In this document: positions 35,230 through 45,710 of the stretch, piece by piece
How the letters are laid out: every line of letters begins with the position of its first letter
How positions within the stretch are numbered: position 1 is the first letter of the stretch
NCBI GenBank assembly: GCA_026225945.1
Contig: JAMJFZ010000181.1
Span: 1,488,001-1,552,000, forward strand
Direction of reading: 5' to 3'
From: Cricetomys ansorgei
Taxonomy: Eukaryota; Chordata; Mammalia; Rodentia; Nesomyidae
DNA: 64,000 nt
Notes under the pieces: model-generated
Seen by the model: only the letters and a program-made list of their open reading frames with translations
Told to the model about the DNA's origin: nothing
Databases searched by the model: none
Position numbers and translations under genes: made by a program

Positions 35230-36900
35230 TTTCTATACATCAGTGTTTACAAAATAACTACACCTGCCAATTAATTTGTGGGTGTCTATACATGAAACTA
35301 AGCTGTGTAAGATCTTAGATTGTGGCTTTACCTGTTGTTCAGTTGAATGGAAATGTTTATATGTGGTCTGCAGTAGTGTCCAGATAGGTGAGGCCATATT
35401 TGTATTCTTTGTTGGAGGCTGTAGGCATTTCATAATTTATTTGTCACTTCTTTATGTGACAAGTCATCTTATGTATGTGTCCTATCCACTCCTGTTGTTC
35501 TCATGGGAGTAATAGGATACTCAGCTATTCATTATATCCTACAAGAGTCTTAGCCTGGTCAAAAACATCTTGGACTTTTTTCTGACAAATCCCATTTCAC
35601 ACAACAACACTCACTGTATATCAAGTTATACAAAGGATGGGCTACTTGGGCCAAGTGGAAATCTTCTAATACCCCAAGTGCTCTCAGTATTCCTGAAGCC
35701 CTTCTACATTTACAGACACAGGCTACTGTAGGATATTTTGTTAACAAAAAAAAAATTAACCTTTTCAGGTACATATGTGTCTTATAGGACCATAATCCTC
35801 CCAAGAATTTTACAGCTGTGCCTTGTCCCTGAACCTTGTGTGGATTTATCTTCCACTCTTGTTCTTTAGAGGATACATGCATGGTTTTAGATTTTCTCAA
35901 AGGTTAGCATCATGCTATCTACTTTTAACATAGGGTTGTCAGCAAGACAGAGCAAATACACAGGACCATCCGACAACAAAGAACATAACTGTGAAAGTAA
36001 CCTTGGGGGCTATGAATGGCCACTGTTGACCATTCCAAGTGAGTGCAAATTGGTCTTGACCTGGTAGCTAATGAAATACTTTTAAAAAAAATCACTAGCA
36101 AGGTCTAGTATACTGTGAAAATATCCCACAAGTTAAAATAATTGTTTGGCTTTCTTATACTCAGGAAACTCAGTGAGGCCTCCAGGCATTTCCCCCATAT
36201 CTGAAGCCTTCATGAAGATATATAAAATTAGTTTAGTCCAGAGACAAGTGGGAACAGAACACACATGCTTGGCTATACCACACTCAGGGCCTGGTAGAAT
36301 ATTGATCTGACCTAGCTCTCTGGCCATTTTCTCAGGCACGTTTTGCTTAAGTAAGAACCCCTGGTTAGCTAGACAAGTTGTATCCCCAGAACAGCTTATT
36401 GTACCACAGTTTATTCCAGGGGGATTCTAGGAGAATCTTGTTTTTGTTTTTGTTTTAACCTGGACTGTTTTATCCCTAGATTCACCCATCTATATATTGC
36501 CCCAGTGTTTTGGGGAACTTTCATGAATTAATATATTTTTAGGTTCAGTAACCACCAAAACTCCAGTAACTTGTACTTTAATAGCAGACCAATGAATCTA
36601 CAATTTGGCAGGAATCCTTCAGTTGCCATCTAGAGCCTTCAATTGCAGGCAATCTTGGCCACCTGTCAGAGGAACTGCTTGGTGGTTTCTATCCCATGAC
36701 ATGGCTTTCCTCTGCACGGGTGTATTGGAATCTTGCCATGTTTGTTTTTTTAGTAAAAACAAACAGGACTCATCATGTAGTTGCTTTTTCTTTTCCTCAT
36801 CTACTCCTGAGTGTTTTAGCATGTTTATAAACTCACTTTATTTGTTGGTCTAGAATAATTTAGGCCTGCCAAAGTCTCTCCAATTTCACATAGATTCCAT
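35230..36900 (-). mobile_element. Eroded class III (ERV-L type) endogenous retrovirus, pol remnant
   Basis: On the minus strand, 35900-35559 keeps an open stretch with KVQGQGTAVKFLG followed by HLAQVAHPLYNL. These residues recall the C-terminal part of an ERV-L reverse transcriptase. Further short open stretches at 36339-36133, 36822-36619 and 35433-35233 lie in consistent orientation but in different frames. There are many stops and frameshifts, and no LTR or intact gene was found. It is a dead copy with no coding capacity. Confidence 0.5.
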
Positions 36901-37035
36901 CCCATCAAGGAGCTTTGGAAAAGCAAGTAAAGCCCTCATCAGTCTTGTGGTTCCTAATGAATCAAGTTTTTTGAGTTTACTGTTTGTTTTTAACTCCCCA
37001 GTGAACATAGTCCTATCTTTTTAATTTTTAAAATT

Positions 37036-37460
37036 ATTATAATTTATTTTTCTTCTCTAGTATAATATAATCCCACCCCCATCCTCCCTTCTCTCCACTC
37101 CTCCTTCTCCCTCTCCTCCAGACCCCCCTCTGCTTCCCCTCAGAACAGAGCAGGTCTCCCAGGGTTACCACTCAAACAGGGCATAACAAGATAGAACAAG
37201 CCTTGGTATGAGCCCCTACATCAAGGCTGGTCAAGACAACCCTACAGGAGAAAAAGTCCCAAGGGCAGGTAAAAGGGTCAGAAATCTCCCCTTACTCCAA
37301 CATTTAGGGGTTTTACATGAACATCAAGCTGGACAATCATATGACATATGTAGGGGGTCCATGCAGGCTCCATGTCTGCTGCACCATTCTCTGTGAGCCC
37401 CTAAGAGTGTCAAGTCGACTGTGTGGGGCTTGTTCTCCTGGTGTTCTTAACCCCTCTGTT
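37036..37460 (-). repeat. L1-like fragment, antisense
   Basis: A CT-rich tract (cctcccttctctccactcct) is followed by gagcaggtctcccagggtta, tcaaggctggtcaagacaac, aagggcaggtaaaagggtca and ctccatgtctgctgcacc. From memory this is the reverse strand of a rodent L1 segment. Confidence 0.5.
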
Positions 37461-38270
37461 CCTTAGACATTAAACACCACTCAAACAATCCTAAATCTGT
37501 CTGTCTGTCTAACTACCTATTGTACTGTCTATCATCTATCTTTCCATATCTCTTTTCTTCACTACCTTACTCATTCTATGGATTTCAAGTATTTGGATCC
37601 CAGGAAAGGATCTTTAGCACAAATCTAACTTGTACTCTTTCCTATCCTGCCAGCTATAAGAAGTAGCAAGTCAATATCTGTCTCATGCTCTCTTTTATCA
37701 AATTTACTCCCAAACCAAAGGCTAATGCAGAGTCTAGTAGCCATATATTCCTTTTCCTTTGTAACCTCTCCCTTACATAAGCAAATTCCCATTGAGTAGC
37801 CATCTTGGCATTAGATACACTTCTTATTACACACAGCAGTGGTTTGGTAACTTCACAACAGTTTGTTAATATTCTCTTCCCTTACTTGTTGATCTCAGGA
37901 ACCGTAAAATTTGTTCTAAGTTATTAGCCTATTTCATAACATCCCTGAATTCACACAGAAGACCCTACTGAATGAGCAGGCATGTCACTGTATAATACAT
38001 AGGGGGGGTTCCATTTGGATTTTTTCTACAGCCTCCTCATCCAAACTTTCCCTCTGGGTACAGGGCTTAGCCTTGGTGGCATGCTTTATCACCCAAAGTA
38101 AAGAACCCTACAACCACTGATGTAGCAGAAGATATGCTCATACCATGTGGGAAAAAGTCTTGGCACCCATTCTAGGGGCTCTGCAGTCATTCTTTCCTAA
38201 TAGTTTCTGTTCTGTCTTGTCCCTATTCTGGTGCCAAGTGTGTTATGTGAGACTTTTTTTTTTCAGAACA
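37461..38270. other. 5' flank of gene 2, nothing recognised
   Basis: Pyrimidine-biased sequence with a short (TGTC)n at about 37496-37508. No supported feature. Confidence 0.45.
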
Positions 38271-38273
38271 GAA

Positions 38274-38288
38274 CACACACAGACACAT

Positions 38289-38340
<52 letters not shown>
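38274..38340. repeat. (CA)n microsatellite upstream of gene 2
   Basis: Near-pure (CA)n at 38290-38338, complementary to the (TG)n tract 80 bp further on. Confidence 0.97.
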
Positions 38341-38419
38341 TGGGGCCCCACAACAGACCAAAGTAATGATTCTACTAAAGGCTAATTTGGTGAGTCAATT
38401 AATAGTACTTATAAGAATC

Positions 38420-38420
<1 letters not shown>

Positions 38421-38473
<53 letters not shown>

Positions 38474-38478
38474 ACACA
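38421..38478. repeat. (TG)n microsatellite upstream of gene 2
   Basis: (TG)n to 38470, ending in a self-complementary tgtgtgtgcgcacaca. Confidence 0.97.
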
Positions 38479-38768
38479 TATTAATTCAAGAGCTGGAACA
38501 ACTCTGATTACTGAAAAGGCCACACCAGAATGTGTTGGAATTCTCTGATACTGCATCTATAGACCTCTCTGCAAGGCTGTATAAGTACCTCCATGGGGCC
38601 AAAATGCCACTCAGCAGTTCAGCTGGTCAGAATCAACAGTTGATTGCTTTTCCCATAACCTCAGCAGGACGTGAAACTTGTAGGTTTCAGCTTTTTCAGA
38701 GAGGTGAAGTGGTTTTACTTCCTCAGTCTCATGAACCTCCCCACTTCTACTTTGGTCAATAGTCTTAA

Positions 38769-38778
38769 TTCGCAAGAA
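38769..38778 (+). promoter_or_regulatory. Candidate STAT6 site overlapping a C/EBP-like half-site
   Basis: TTCGCAAGAA fits TTC-N4-GAA, the spacing preferred by STAT6, and contains GCAA as in C/EBP half-sites. It lies about 63 bp before the TATA box of gene 2. Mouse RELM-alpha is known to be induced by IL-4/IL-13 through STAT6 with C/EBP help. Use of this site is inferred. Confidence 0.45.
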
Positions 38779-38840
38779 ATTACAACACATCAGGGTTGCC
38801 AAAATGTACTGAAAGTGTTTATCCCATAAGAGTGGGCTTC

Positions 38841-38848
38841 TATATATT
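38841..38848 (+). promoter_or_regulatory. TATA box of gene 2
   Basis: tatatatt, in the context gggcttc before and aagggcaccc after, 71 bp before the exon 1 donor at 38919. Predicted start near 38870. Confidence 0.6.
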
Positions 38849-38869
38849 AAGGGCACCCAGGTCAGTAAT

Positions 38870-41667
38870 CACACTGTGTACTAAAGCATCTTATCTGGCC
38901 AGACACTGGAACCTTCTGGTGAGTCAGTGAGCTCTGTGAGACTTCCTCTGCTTCTCTAAACAGCTATAACAGTTGCAGTACAGTTGTTTCTTTGCCCTCT
39001 CCCTACTCTCTCCAGAATCTTTTAGAATTCGAGAGAAATCTCACAGCTATGCCAGAGCTCGGGCATCTCATCTTCTTTGTCCTTTTCTTCCAGCCCTGGG
39101 ACATGATTTTCAACAGGATGAAGAGTTTGACTTGCTCCCTTCTCATCATTATTCTTCTCCAGCTGATGATCCCGGTGAATACTGAGTCGACCTTGGACTA
39201 TATTGTGGAGCAAAAGATTAAGAAACTTCTCCAGCATACAGGTATCAAATGAGTAAGAGAAATCATAGCCTAATCCTTGCTCATGCTGATTATTCATTAA
39301 AACCTAACTTCCCTTGCTGATGTTCAGCTATGGCAAGGACAGAGGTGTGGTGTAGGTGAAAGGAAGACTCTGACCATTAGTTGAAGTTCAAGCAAGTGGC
39401 CCCAAATAGTTTGAGCCATCTTTACACCAAATGTCAGAGCATTCAATTATCCAATAATCTCAACAAGTACTTTGAAATTCTTTTTAAGTTTCCCCTGGTT
39501 CCCTTGTAGTTAGTGAATAACTTTTATCCAATATAATATAGTACTTCAATTCCAAATGATTATGTCATAGCTAAATGCAGCCAAGTACAATATTACAAGT
39601 CAAATAATTTGAATATTGTAACTAAATAATTTGAATATTGTAAGCCAAATGATTGTATCTAGCCAGGCACAACCAGTTTGACTTGTGCATAGGCTGGCAG
39701 CAATATGTGGTTACAAAAAGACAATTGAAAAACCTAAACATAACTGTTTAATAGCAATATAATCTTTACTTCTTGTGACAATCTAATTCAGTATGCTCAC
39801 ACTATGTTTTAAGTTGTCCTCATGCCATTTTTATCTGTCTTTTAAGTTTTACTGTAAAGTCCTGTACTGTGCAGCTTTCTTATAAAAGGCATAAACTACC
39901 AACTAAGATCCCTCCATTGACCTATACTGTTTCTCTTTGTATGTAATTCCTTGTCTAAGGTAAAAGATGAATCTATACAACTTGTACTGTTTCTCTTGAG
40001 AGTATAACAGAATTTATTTAGTAAGTTGCCCTGAGAATGAACTCTTGCTTTTGGCCTTTAGGTACTATCTTTGCTGGGCAAGTTCTGAACTTGTATTGGC
40101 ATACTTGGGTCCTCAGAAGCAGTAGCTGACACTTCCTAGTACTTTCCCTTCTTCCTCAATTTTTAAGGACATCTACTAGGGAATCAATTTCATTGCAAGA
40201 ATCAAAAGTCTTTGTCAATCATGTTTTTTACTTGACCTTTAAGAAAACAGGAGTCCTGATGCTATCTCCTAGGGGTTGATACAAGGTCATCCCAGATATC
40301 ATTCCCAGTGGTAGGAAGCACTCCAGGGACCTTGCCTCAAGGAGGTGGTCATGGAACATTCAGGGTCTTTTCTGAGGGGTAGCAACATAGCCCCCGTTAT
40401 TCCCTTGCATTCCATTCTAAGATCTCAGCCTCTGTTAAGTCCACTTCATCCCTGCATTTCTGACCAGGGCTTCCTTTGGTACCCTATTCCTTTTGAAATC
40501 CTTGATAAGAACTCAAGGTTTCTGATGAGGATGAAGAAAAAGAGAATAAGACCTGTAATTTATGAACACATTGGAAAACATGTGTATTTAATTTTCACAG
40601 CCACTTAATGAGGTAAGTACAATTACTACTTTCTCTTCATAAATGAAGAAATTAAATCTTAAAAGTTAGTGTGGGGCCTACTTATAGAAACAAGACAAAA
40701 GAGGACTTACAAGGGAATTGTGAGAAAGACCCTGGGGAATGTCATTTATTTCCTCTTACTCAGATGGCTTCTTTTCCACTAAGACTACGACTCTCTCCTG
40801 CACTACCAACAAAGCTATCGGCTATCAGGCCTCTTGTCCTATTGGTGAGTAACTCCTCAATGAGAACTTATGAAAAAATGTTCCATGTCCTCTCCCGTCA
40901 ATCTCCTGATACTACCTTCTTCTCAGTTTTGTATTGTCACTGAGCTGAAATATAGTTCGAGGTGTCCAGACATCACTTCCTGATTTTCAGTTCACTACTG
41001 AAAGAGTTTGGAGTTTTGCTCTTCCTGTGATTTCTTCCTTTGTGTGGGGACATGACAGCCCTTCCTGCCCCTCAATTATCCAGTCATGGATATGGTCCTC
41101 ATTTCTTTTTTAATCTATTCCTGTATATTAGTAGTGTGTAGTGTGTGTAGGGGGGTAGTACAAAGGTGAATCTGCCATAAATTGAAAGACAATGAAATTC
41201 CACCTTCCAAGTCCTTCAGTTTAAATGATTTTGCACTTTGTTTGCTTGAAGAGAACTCTAAAATTGAATAGCTTTATACCCTGCATAACCTAGATCTACC
41301 CATGTGCTTCCTAGAAGGAAAGGAGAGTTATGGACTTTTTGTCTCTTATACACCAAGGGCTCTAATGTCTATGTTTCACATGATCATGCAGGGATGACAG
41401 CCACTGGTTGTTCTTGTGGCTTTGCATGTGGATCTTGGGAAATCCATAATGAAAACACTTGCCGCTGCCTGTGCGCAATCATAGACTGGACCAGTGCCCG
41501 CTGCTGCCATCTGGTCTAAGGAGGAGGAAGCTGAGAACCCAGTTTTGAAATGATGACTATAATGAAGCTGTAATCTCAACTTGGAAACCTGGCTCATGTC
41601 CCATTGATGAATTCATATTACCCAGTAATCCTGCTTCTTGAAAAATAAAGACAAATTCTTACCTGTC
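38870..41667 (+). CDS. Retnla: Resistin-like protein, RELM-alpha/gamma type (intact gene span)
   Basis: The coding sequence is 39118-39241, 40764-40844 and 41392-41519, preceded by a non-coding exon at about 38870-38918. It encodes 110 residues, the usual RELM length. Residues 1-22 form a signal peptide ([19 protein letters not shown]). The mature part lacks the extra N-terminal cysteine of RELM-beta and resistin, as in RELM-alpha. Ten cysteines follow in family spacing ([29 protein letters not shown]). RELM proteins are secreted and act in type 2 immunity, macrophage activation and tissue repair. All six splice dinucleotides are GT/AG. The symbol is by family type and by its place next to the beta-like gene; Retnlg cannot be excluded, and the [14 protein letters not shown] residues are also gamma-like. 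Confidence 0.85.
39118..39241 (+). CDS. Retnla: Gene 2 first coding exon
   Basis: The acceptor cttccag ends at 39093. The ATG at 39118 gives the family-length signal peptide. An in-frame ATG at 39103 would add five residues (MIFNR). The donor is GTATCA, weaker than GTAAGA of gene 1. Phase 1. Confidence 0.85.
39310..40340. other. Extra DNA in gene 2 intron 2
   Basis: Most of the roughly 840 bp by which this intron exceeds that of gene 1. It includes a short direct repeat, aataatttgaatattgtaa, at about 39604 and 39625. No SINE head or ORF is recognised. Confidence 0.5.
40764..40844 (+). CDS. Retnla: Gene 2 second coding exon
   Basis: Acceptor ttactcag, donor GTGAGT, 81 bp, phase 1 to phase 1. 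It encodes TTTLSC and QASCPI with cysteines 1 and 2 of the ten-cysteine domain. Confidence 0.85.
41392..41519 (+). CDS. Retnla: Gene 2 last coding exon
   Basis: The acceptor catgcag ends at 41391. The frame reads [17 protein letters not shown] and ends ARCCHLV with TAA at 41517-41519. It carries eight of the ten conserved cysteines, forming the disulfide-rich C-terminal fold. Confidence 0.88.
41644..41649 (+). promoter_or_regulatory. Gene 2 poly(A) signal
   Basis: AATAAA 125 bp after the stop. Cleavage is expected near 41665. Confidence 0.7.
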
Positions 41668-42449
41668 TTTGTTTACGTCTTTAATGTTATTACTCCTAAC
41701 TTGGGATAACTCTGCCAGAAAACATTTTCAGTATCTTAGATTACTTAGATTACAGCATGGCATGTGAGATGCATGGTTAGGAAAGACATGAGAAGAACGG
41801 GAAAATGAACTGATCCTTCACTTCTCCCACTCTCTCATTATTTTACAGAAAGTAATGAGTACATTGTTTGGTAAGAAATAGAGTAAAGCAAATGACATGC
41901 TGCTATGGAGCTCACCAGCTACCACAGTGAACTCCAAACCATGTGTAGGAATACTTTGCAAAGCTCAGGCAGTCAAGGAGGAATTGAAAATAATTAATTT
42001 GTAAGCTTTTAGCACACGTATGTACTCCTTCTTACTCAAGTATCCAAGAAGGTATTCATCAAGGTGACTTATATACCTGTTGCATTTCTTCAGGATAGGA
42101 AAATAAAGTCACATCTCTCGCATATCACTGAATCTTACTTTACTTCATCTTTCTGGGTGTAGAAGTTTACAGAATTCCTGGGTATAAAAATTACAGAATT
42201 CCAAACAAAATAATGATTAAGTGTTAAGAAAGTTAGTAATCCAAGGACTTGAATATGCCTCTGTTTTAAGATGAAGGGTTTGAATTCTTGGTCTTCACAG
42301 TCCTGAATGGGACTATTTCAGTTACAACTTTGGATTACCAAAAATAGCTTTAAATAATAAATATTGACAGCTCAGGAAGAATTCAAATGTATTGACCCTC
42401 ACTAGATTAGGAATATTCTCTTCTTGTCTACTTAATAATGACAGTAGAT

Positions 42450-43320
42450 TTCTCAAAGATAACGACTATGAAAAGACGGAAATGCAATAGGCTTCTGTAA
42501 TATATCTGTGAATATATAAACTACTTAGTGAGAAAACCTTATATCCTCCATTTAAAATACATCATAAGTACACTTTGTTGCTACAACCAGTGCAGTTAAA
42601 ACCCAAACTCGGAGTTCCAGGAACACCTAGTTCCTAGGAACGACCTAGGGCAGTTAGATACATACACACCCTGAGTTCCTTTTACACAGAAAAGAGAACA
42701 GGTTTATTTTACAGTTTGGTATATTAAAGGGAGAAAGGGGGTTACTGAGTGTGTCAGGGCTTATCCAGAGGTCTAGAAGTTATTAGGGCTCAGAACTACC
42801 TCCTGTACATACCCCCCCAAAAGCCCCCCCCTAAACTCTTTCAGATTGTCCTACAGTTTTCCACAGAGATGCAGGCATGTTTGAAAGGCAAGGGGAGTAT
42901 TATCTGAGTCACACATTGCCCTTGAATTTAAGTCTATCCTTAATGAAAGCTTGACTGTACTCTGCATAACAACAGTCTATTTATTAAGTACTTATCAAAA
43001 TATTCTATAAAAGTTCCAATTCACTGGTGTTCTGTTAATCATTGGAATCATAGTTCAATATTTGTATTCATAGCAACCCAATAGATCTCATTTGAGATCA
43101 TGGACAATAAACACAACTGCAACTGGGGAATCTTGTAATAGATTGTCCCTAGTCTCAGAATTATGTTATTTGGTTGAATGAAAACCCACATACTCATATC
43201 TCCCCTTCCTATCTTTGCTCCTTAGCAGGCTACTAAGTGACTCAAGATTTAGTTCCATTTTCTTACTTCTATGATCATCTTTCCCAGATGAATTTCTTTT
43301 TTCCTTTTTATAAATGATGC
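42450..43320. other. Insertion in gene 2 3' flank, unassigned
   Basis: Absent from the gene 1 flank. It has the palindromic ttcctaggaa at 42631-42640, between two cctag words, and C-runs at 42812-42834. An old LTR is possible but no ends are clear. Confidence 0.4.
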
Positions 43321-43740
43321 TGAGAAGTCCATCAAGAAAGCCATGGAATCAAGACCTCAACCAGGAAACTTCTACCACTGTATATGCCAACCATGACCTT
43401 CTTGCCCATGACACTCTACGAACCAAATAATAAAGACAATCTTGCTACCTCTCTGTGCTTGTATCTTCAGGGTTACTAGTCCTGGACATGAGTGTTCCGT
43501 ATCTACAAGATATTTCCCCTTTCACAGTGTTTCAGCTAGTACTAGGAAGGTTAGGCTATGAGGGAAATTAGAGAAGCTGAAATCAACACCCTGCCCTCCA
43601 TACGATCTATCATATCCCAGTTCTGCCATCATTGGGTCGCACTGTTACAGACTTTGTTCCCAGCACATGGGGTACAGAGAATTATAACTATGTGCATACC
43701 CTTAGAACATTCTCTATTTAGAACATGTCTAAATTTAACT

Positions 43741-44051
43741 CTATTAAGAACACACCAAGGCATGTATGTTTTGACTGCTCCAAAACAACCTGAATGCATT
43801 GTCTGTCCATCACCCTGATAACCACATTCTCTTTCAAATATGGGTAATACTACTATTATTCAGGGCAGTGGATCAGGTAAAGACTGCCACTGAAAAGATA
43901 TTTATGCTTACGCATCTAAGAAAAGATGGCATGGCATGCCAAATACCTAGGAGGGGTAAATGGAGTCAGTCAGGAGGCAGAAGGCAAAAAGGGAAATGTG
44001 GACAAGAACTTAAAATGTGGCTTCAGTATGACAATTCATGAGACAATACAA
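43741..44051. other. 3' flank of gene 2, nothing recognised
   Basis: Aligned in part with 18760-19100; non-coding. Confidence 0.45.
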
Positions 44052-44370
44052 TGTTGATGAGATGGCTCAGGATTGAAGCATTTGCCACACAAGCATGAAT
44101 ACCCGAGTTTAGATTTCCCAGAGACATGTAAATGCTACTAGAGTATGGTAAACTGCTTATAGTGCCAGTGTTCAGGAGGTTGACATAGGGAATCCCTGAG
44201 GAGGTTGGCTAGCTAGAGTAACCAAATTCCAAACTCTGGATTCAAGTGCATAGCAAGCAAAGAAGTTACCTGGTATCTACTCTTCAAGTTCTCATACATG
44301 GATGTACACATCCTAATATGAATACATGCCTACACATATGTGTAAATATCATATACACATACATTTGTTT
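44052..44370 (+). repeat. B4-type SINE, uninterrupted partner of 19105-19640
   Basis: gttgatgagatggctcagga head, cacacaagcatgaatacccg, B1-like middle, cttatagtgccagtgttcag. No URR1 insert. Confidence 0.7.
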
Positions 44371-44920
44371 AAAAAAAGAAGTGGTTAAATATTGGCTAGC
44401 CTGAAAATTTTCAATGGTATCTGGAATGTAGGAGCCCTACATGGTATTCTGTTATTGCCTGGTCTAGTGGTAACTAGAACAGGTGGAGGATAACCTAGAG
44501 TAAACTCAAGAGAGAAGGTGGATGAGATAGTGGCTTACTGATAAAACCCATAAAATTTGAGTTGGTTCCCATTCCTAGGAATTAGTTAAGCAGCATCTAC
44601 AGAATCAGCAATGCCCCTACTAGCAAAGTATGGCTAATTTACATACTTTTTACAGATCTTCCTTCAGGTTTCTTTCTATTTTCTCCCATTTTTCCTACAA
44701 AGGAGCCTGGAAACAATTCTCTTTTAAAGTACTTTGATGTTCCTAGTGGACATTCCTGTGCAGTCCCTCATATCCTGTCTACTATGCTAGAGTCTCTGTC
44801 ACAATTGCAACATTCAATTTTCATAGTGTCAAGAGATTTATAGGGTATTCACTGGATAGATGGGGAAAAGAAAAATACTAATTGACCCTTTCACATGATT
44901 CTATGCTTATGTCTGTATAG

Positions 44921-45710
44921 AGGAACATTTAATCATTTATTCCAGAAGCATGGCTGCTCTAGGGTAGAATGTTAGTACACATCTTTAATCCCAGTAGAAG
45001 GCAGTTGTAGCACACGTCTTTAATCCCTAAGACAGATGCAAGTAGAAGCAGAGATAAGAAGCAGAGCTCAGGCATCAGTGTCAGACATAAAGTGACATTT
45101 GAGATGAATCAGAGTGAAGGACAGGCAAAGTGATAATTCAGATGAAGTGTTAACAGAGGGAGTCAGAGTAAGGATACACCCAACTCTCATGATATAAAAG
45201 CAGGCTATCAGCTCAGAAAGGCAATCTGAGACAGTCTGAGGAGTCAGAGGCAATATGAGGCAGAGACACAGGCAGTTCAGCAGAAGGAGTCAGTATCAGA
45301 CAGGAAGAGTGAGTTTGGGAGACAGAGTCAGTTTTGAACCTAGCAGAGCTGTTCAGTCAGAGAAGTTGTGGGAGTCAGCCAGAATAAGAAGAGTTTAGTC
45401 AGAAGCAGCCACCAGGCTCAGAAGGTTAGTTTGAACCAATCAGCTTGGATAAGAGTTTTTCCAGAACAGCTAGTGAGTTGAGCTGAACCAATAGAGTCAG
45501 TTAAGTTAGTATAGCTCTTAGTTCAGAAGGAGCTAGACAGAGTAAATCTCAGAGGCTTAAAGATTCTAGATTTTATGGAGGCTGAAAGCCTCTAAGGAAC
45601 GGGGATTGAATTTGAAAAAGAATAAACTGCCTTTGAACCTGAATCTTTGGCTGCATGTCTGAATAATTCTCATATCAGATTACACTTACTGTAAAGTAGT
45701 CCTTCCATGG
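44921..45710 (+). repeat. LTR-like composite repeat, inverted relative to 23535-24190
   Basis: The reverse complement of the element in copies A and B. It starts with B1-like pieces (cacatctttaatcccagtag), continues through gagtcag-rich sequence and ends with aataaactgcctttgaacct (AATAAA at about 45623), as an LTR R/U5 would. Confidence 0.6.

Larger units (their letters stand above)
38840..44820. repeat. Old gene-bearing duplicate block, copy 2 (partner 14380-20035)
   Basis: Colinear with the gene 1 block. The first intron (175 against 181 bp) and third intron (547 against 548 bp) are nearly equal in length. The second is longer here (1522 against 685 bp). The flank lacks the B1, B3 and URR1 insertions of copy 1 and has its own extra DNA at about 42450-43320. 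Confidence 0.85.

Noticed and set aside
38274..38478. Possible microRNA-type hairpin from the CA/TG arms
   Set aside because: The pairing comes from simple dinucleotide repeats with a long unpaired middle; there is no unique stem typical of a microRNA.
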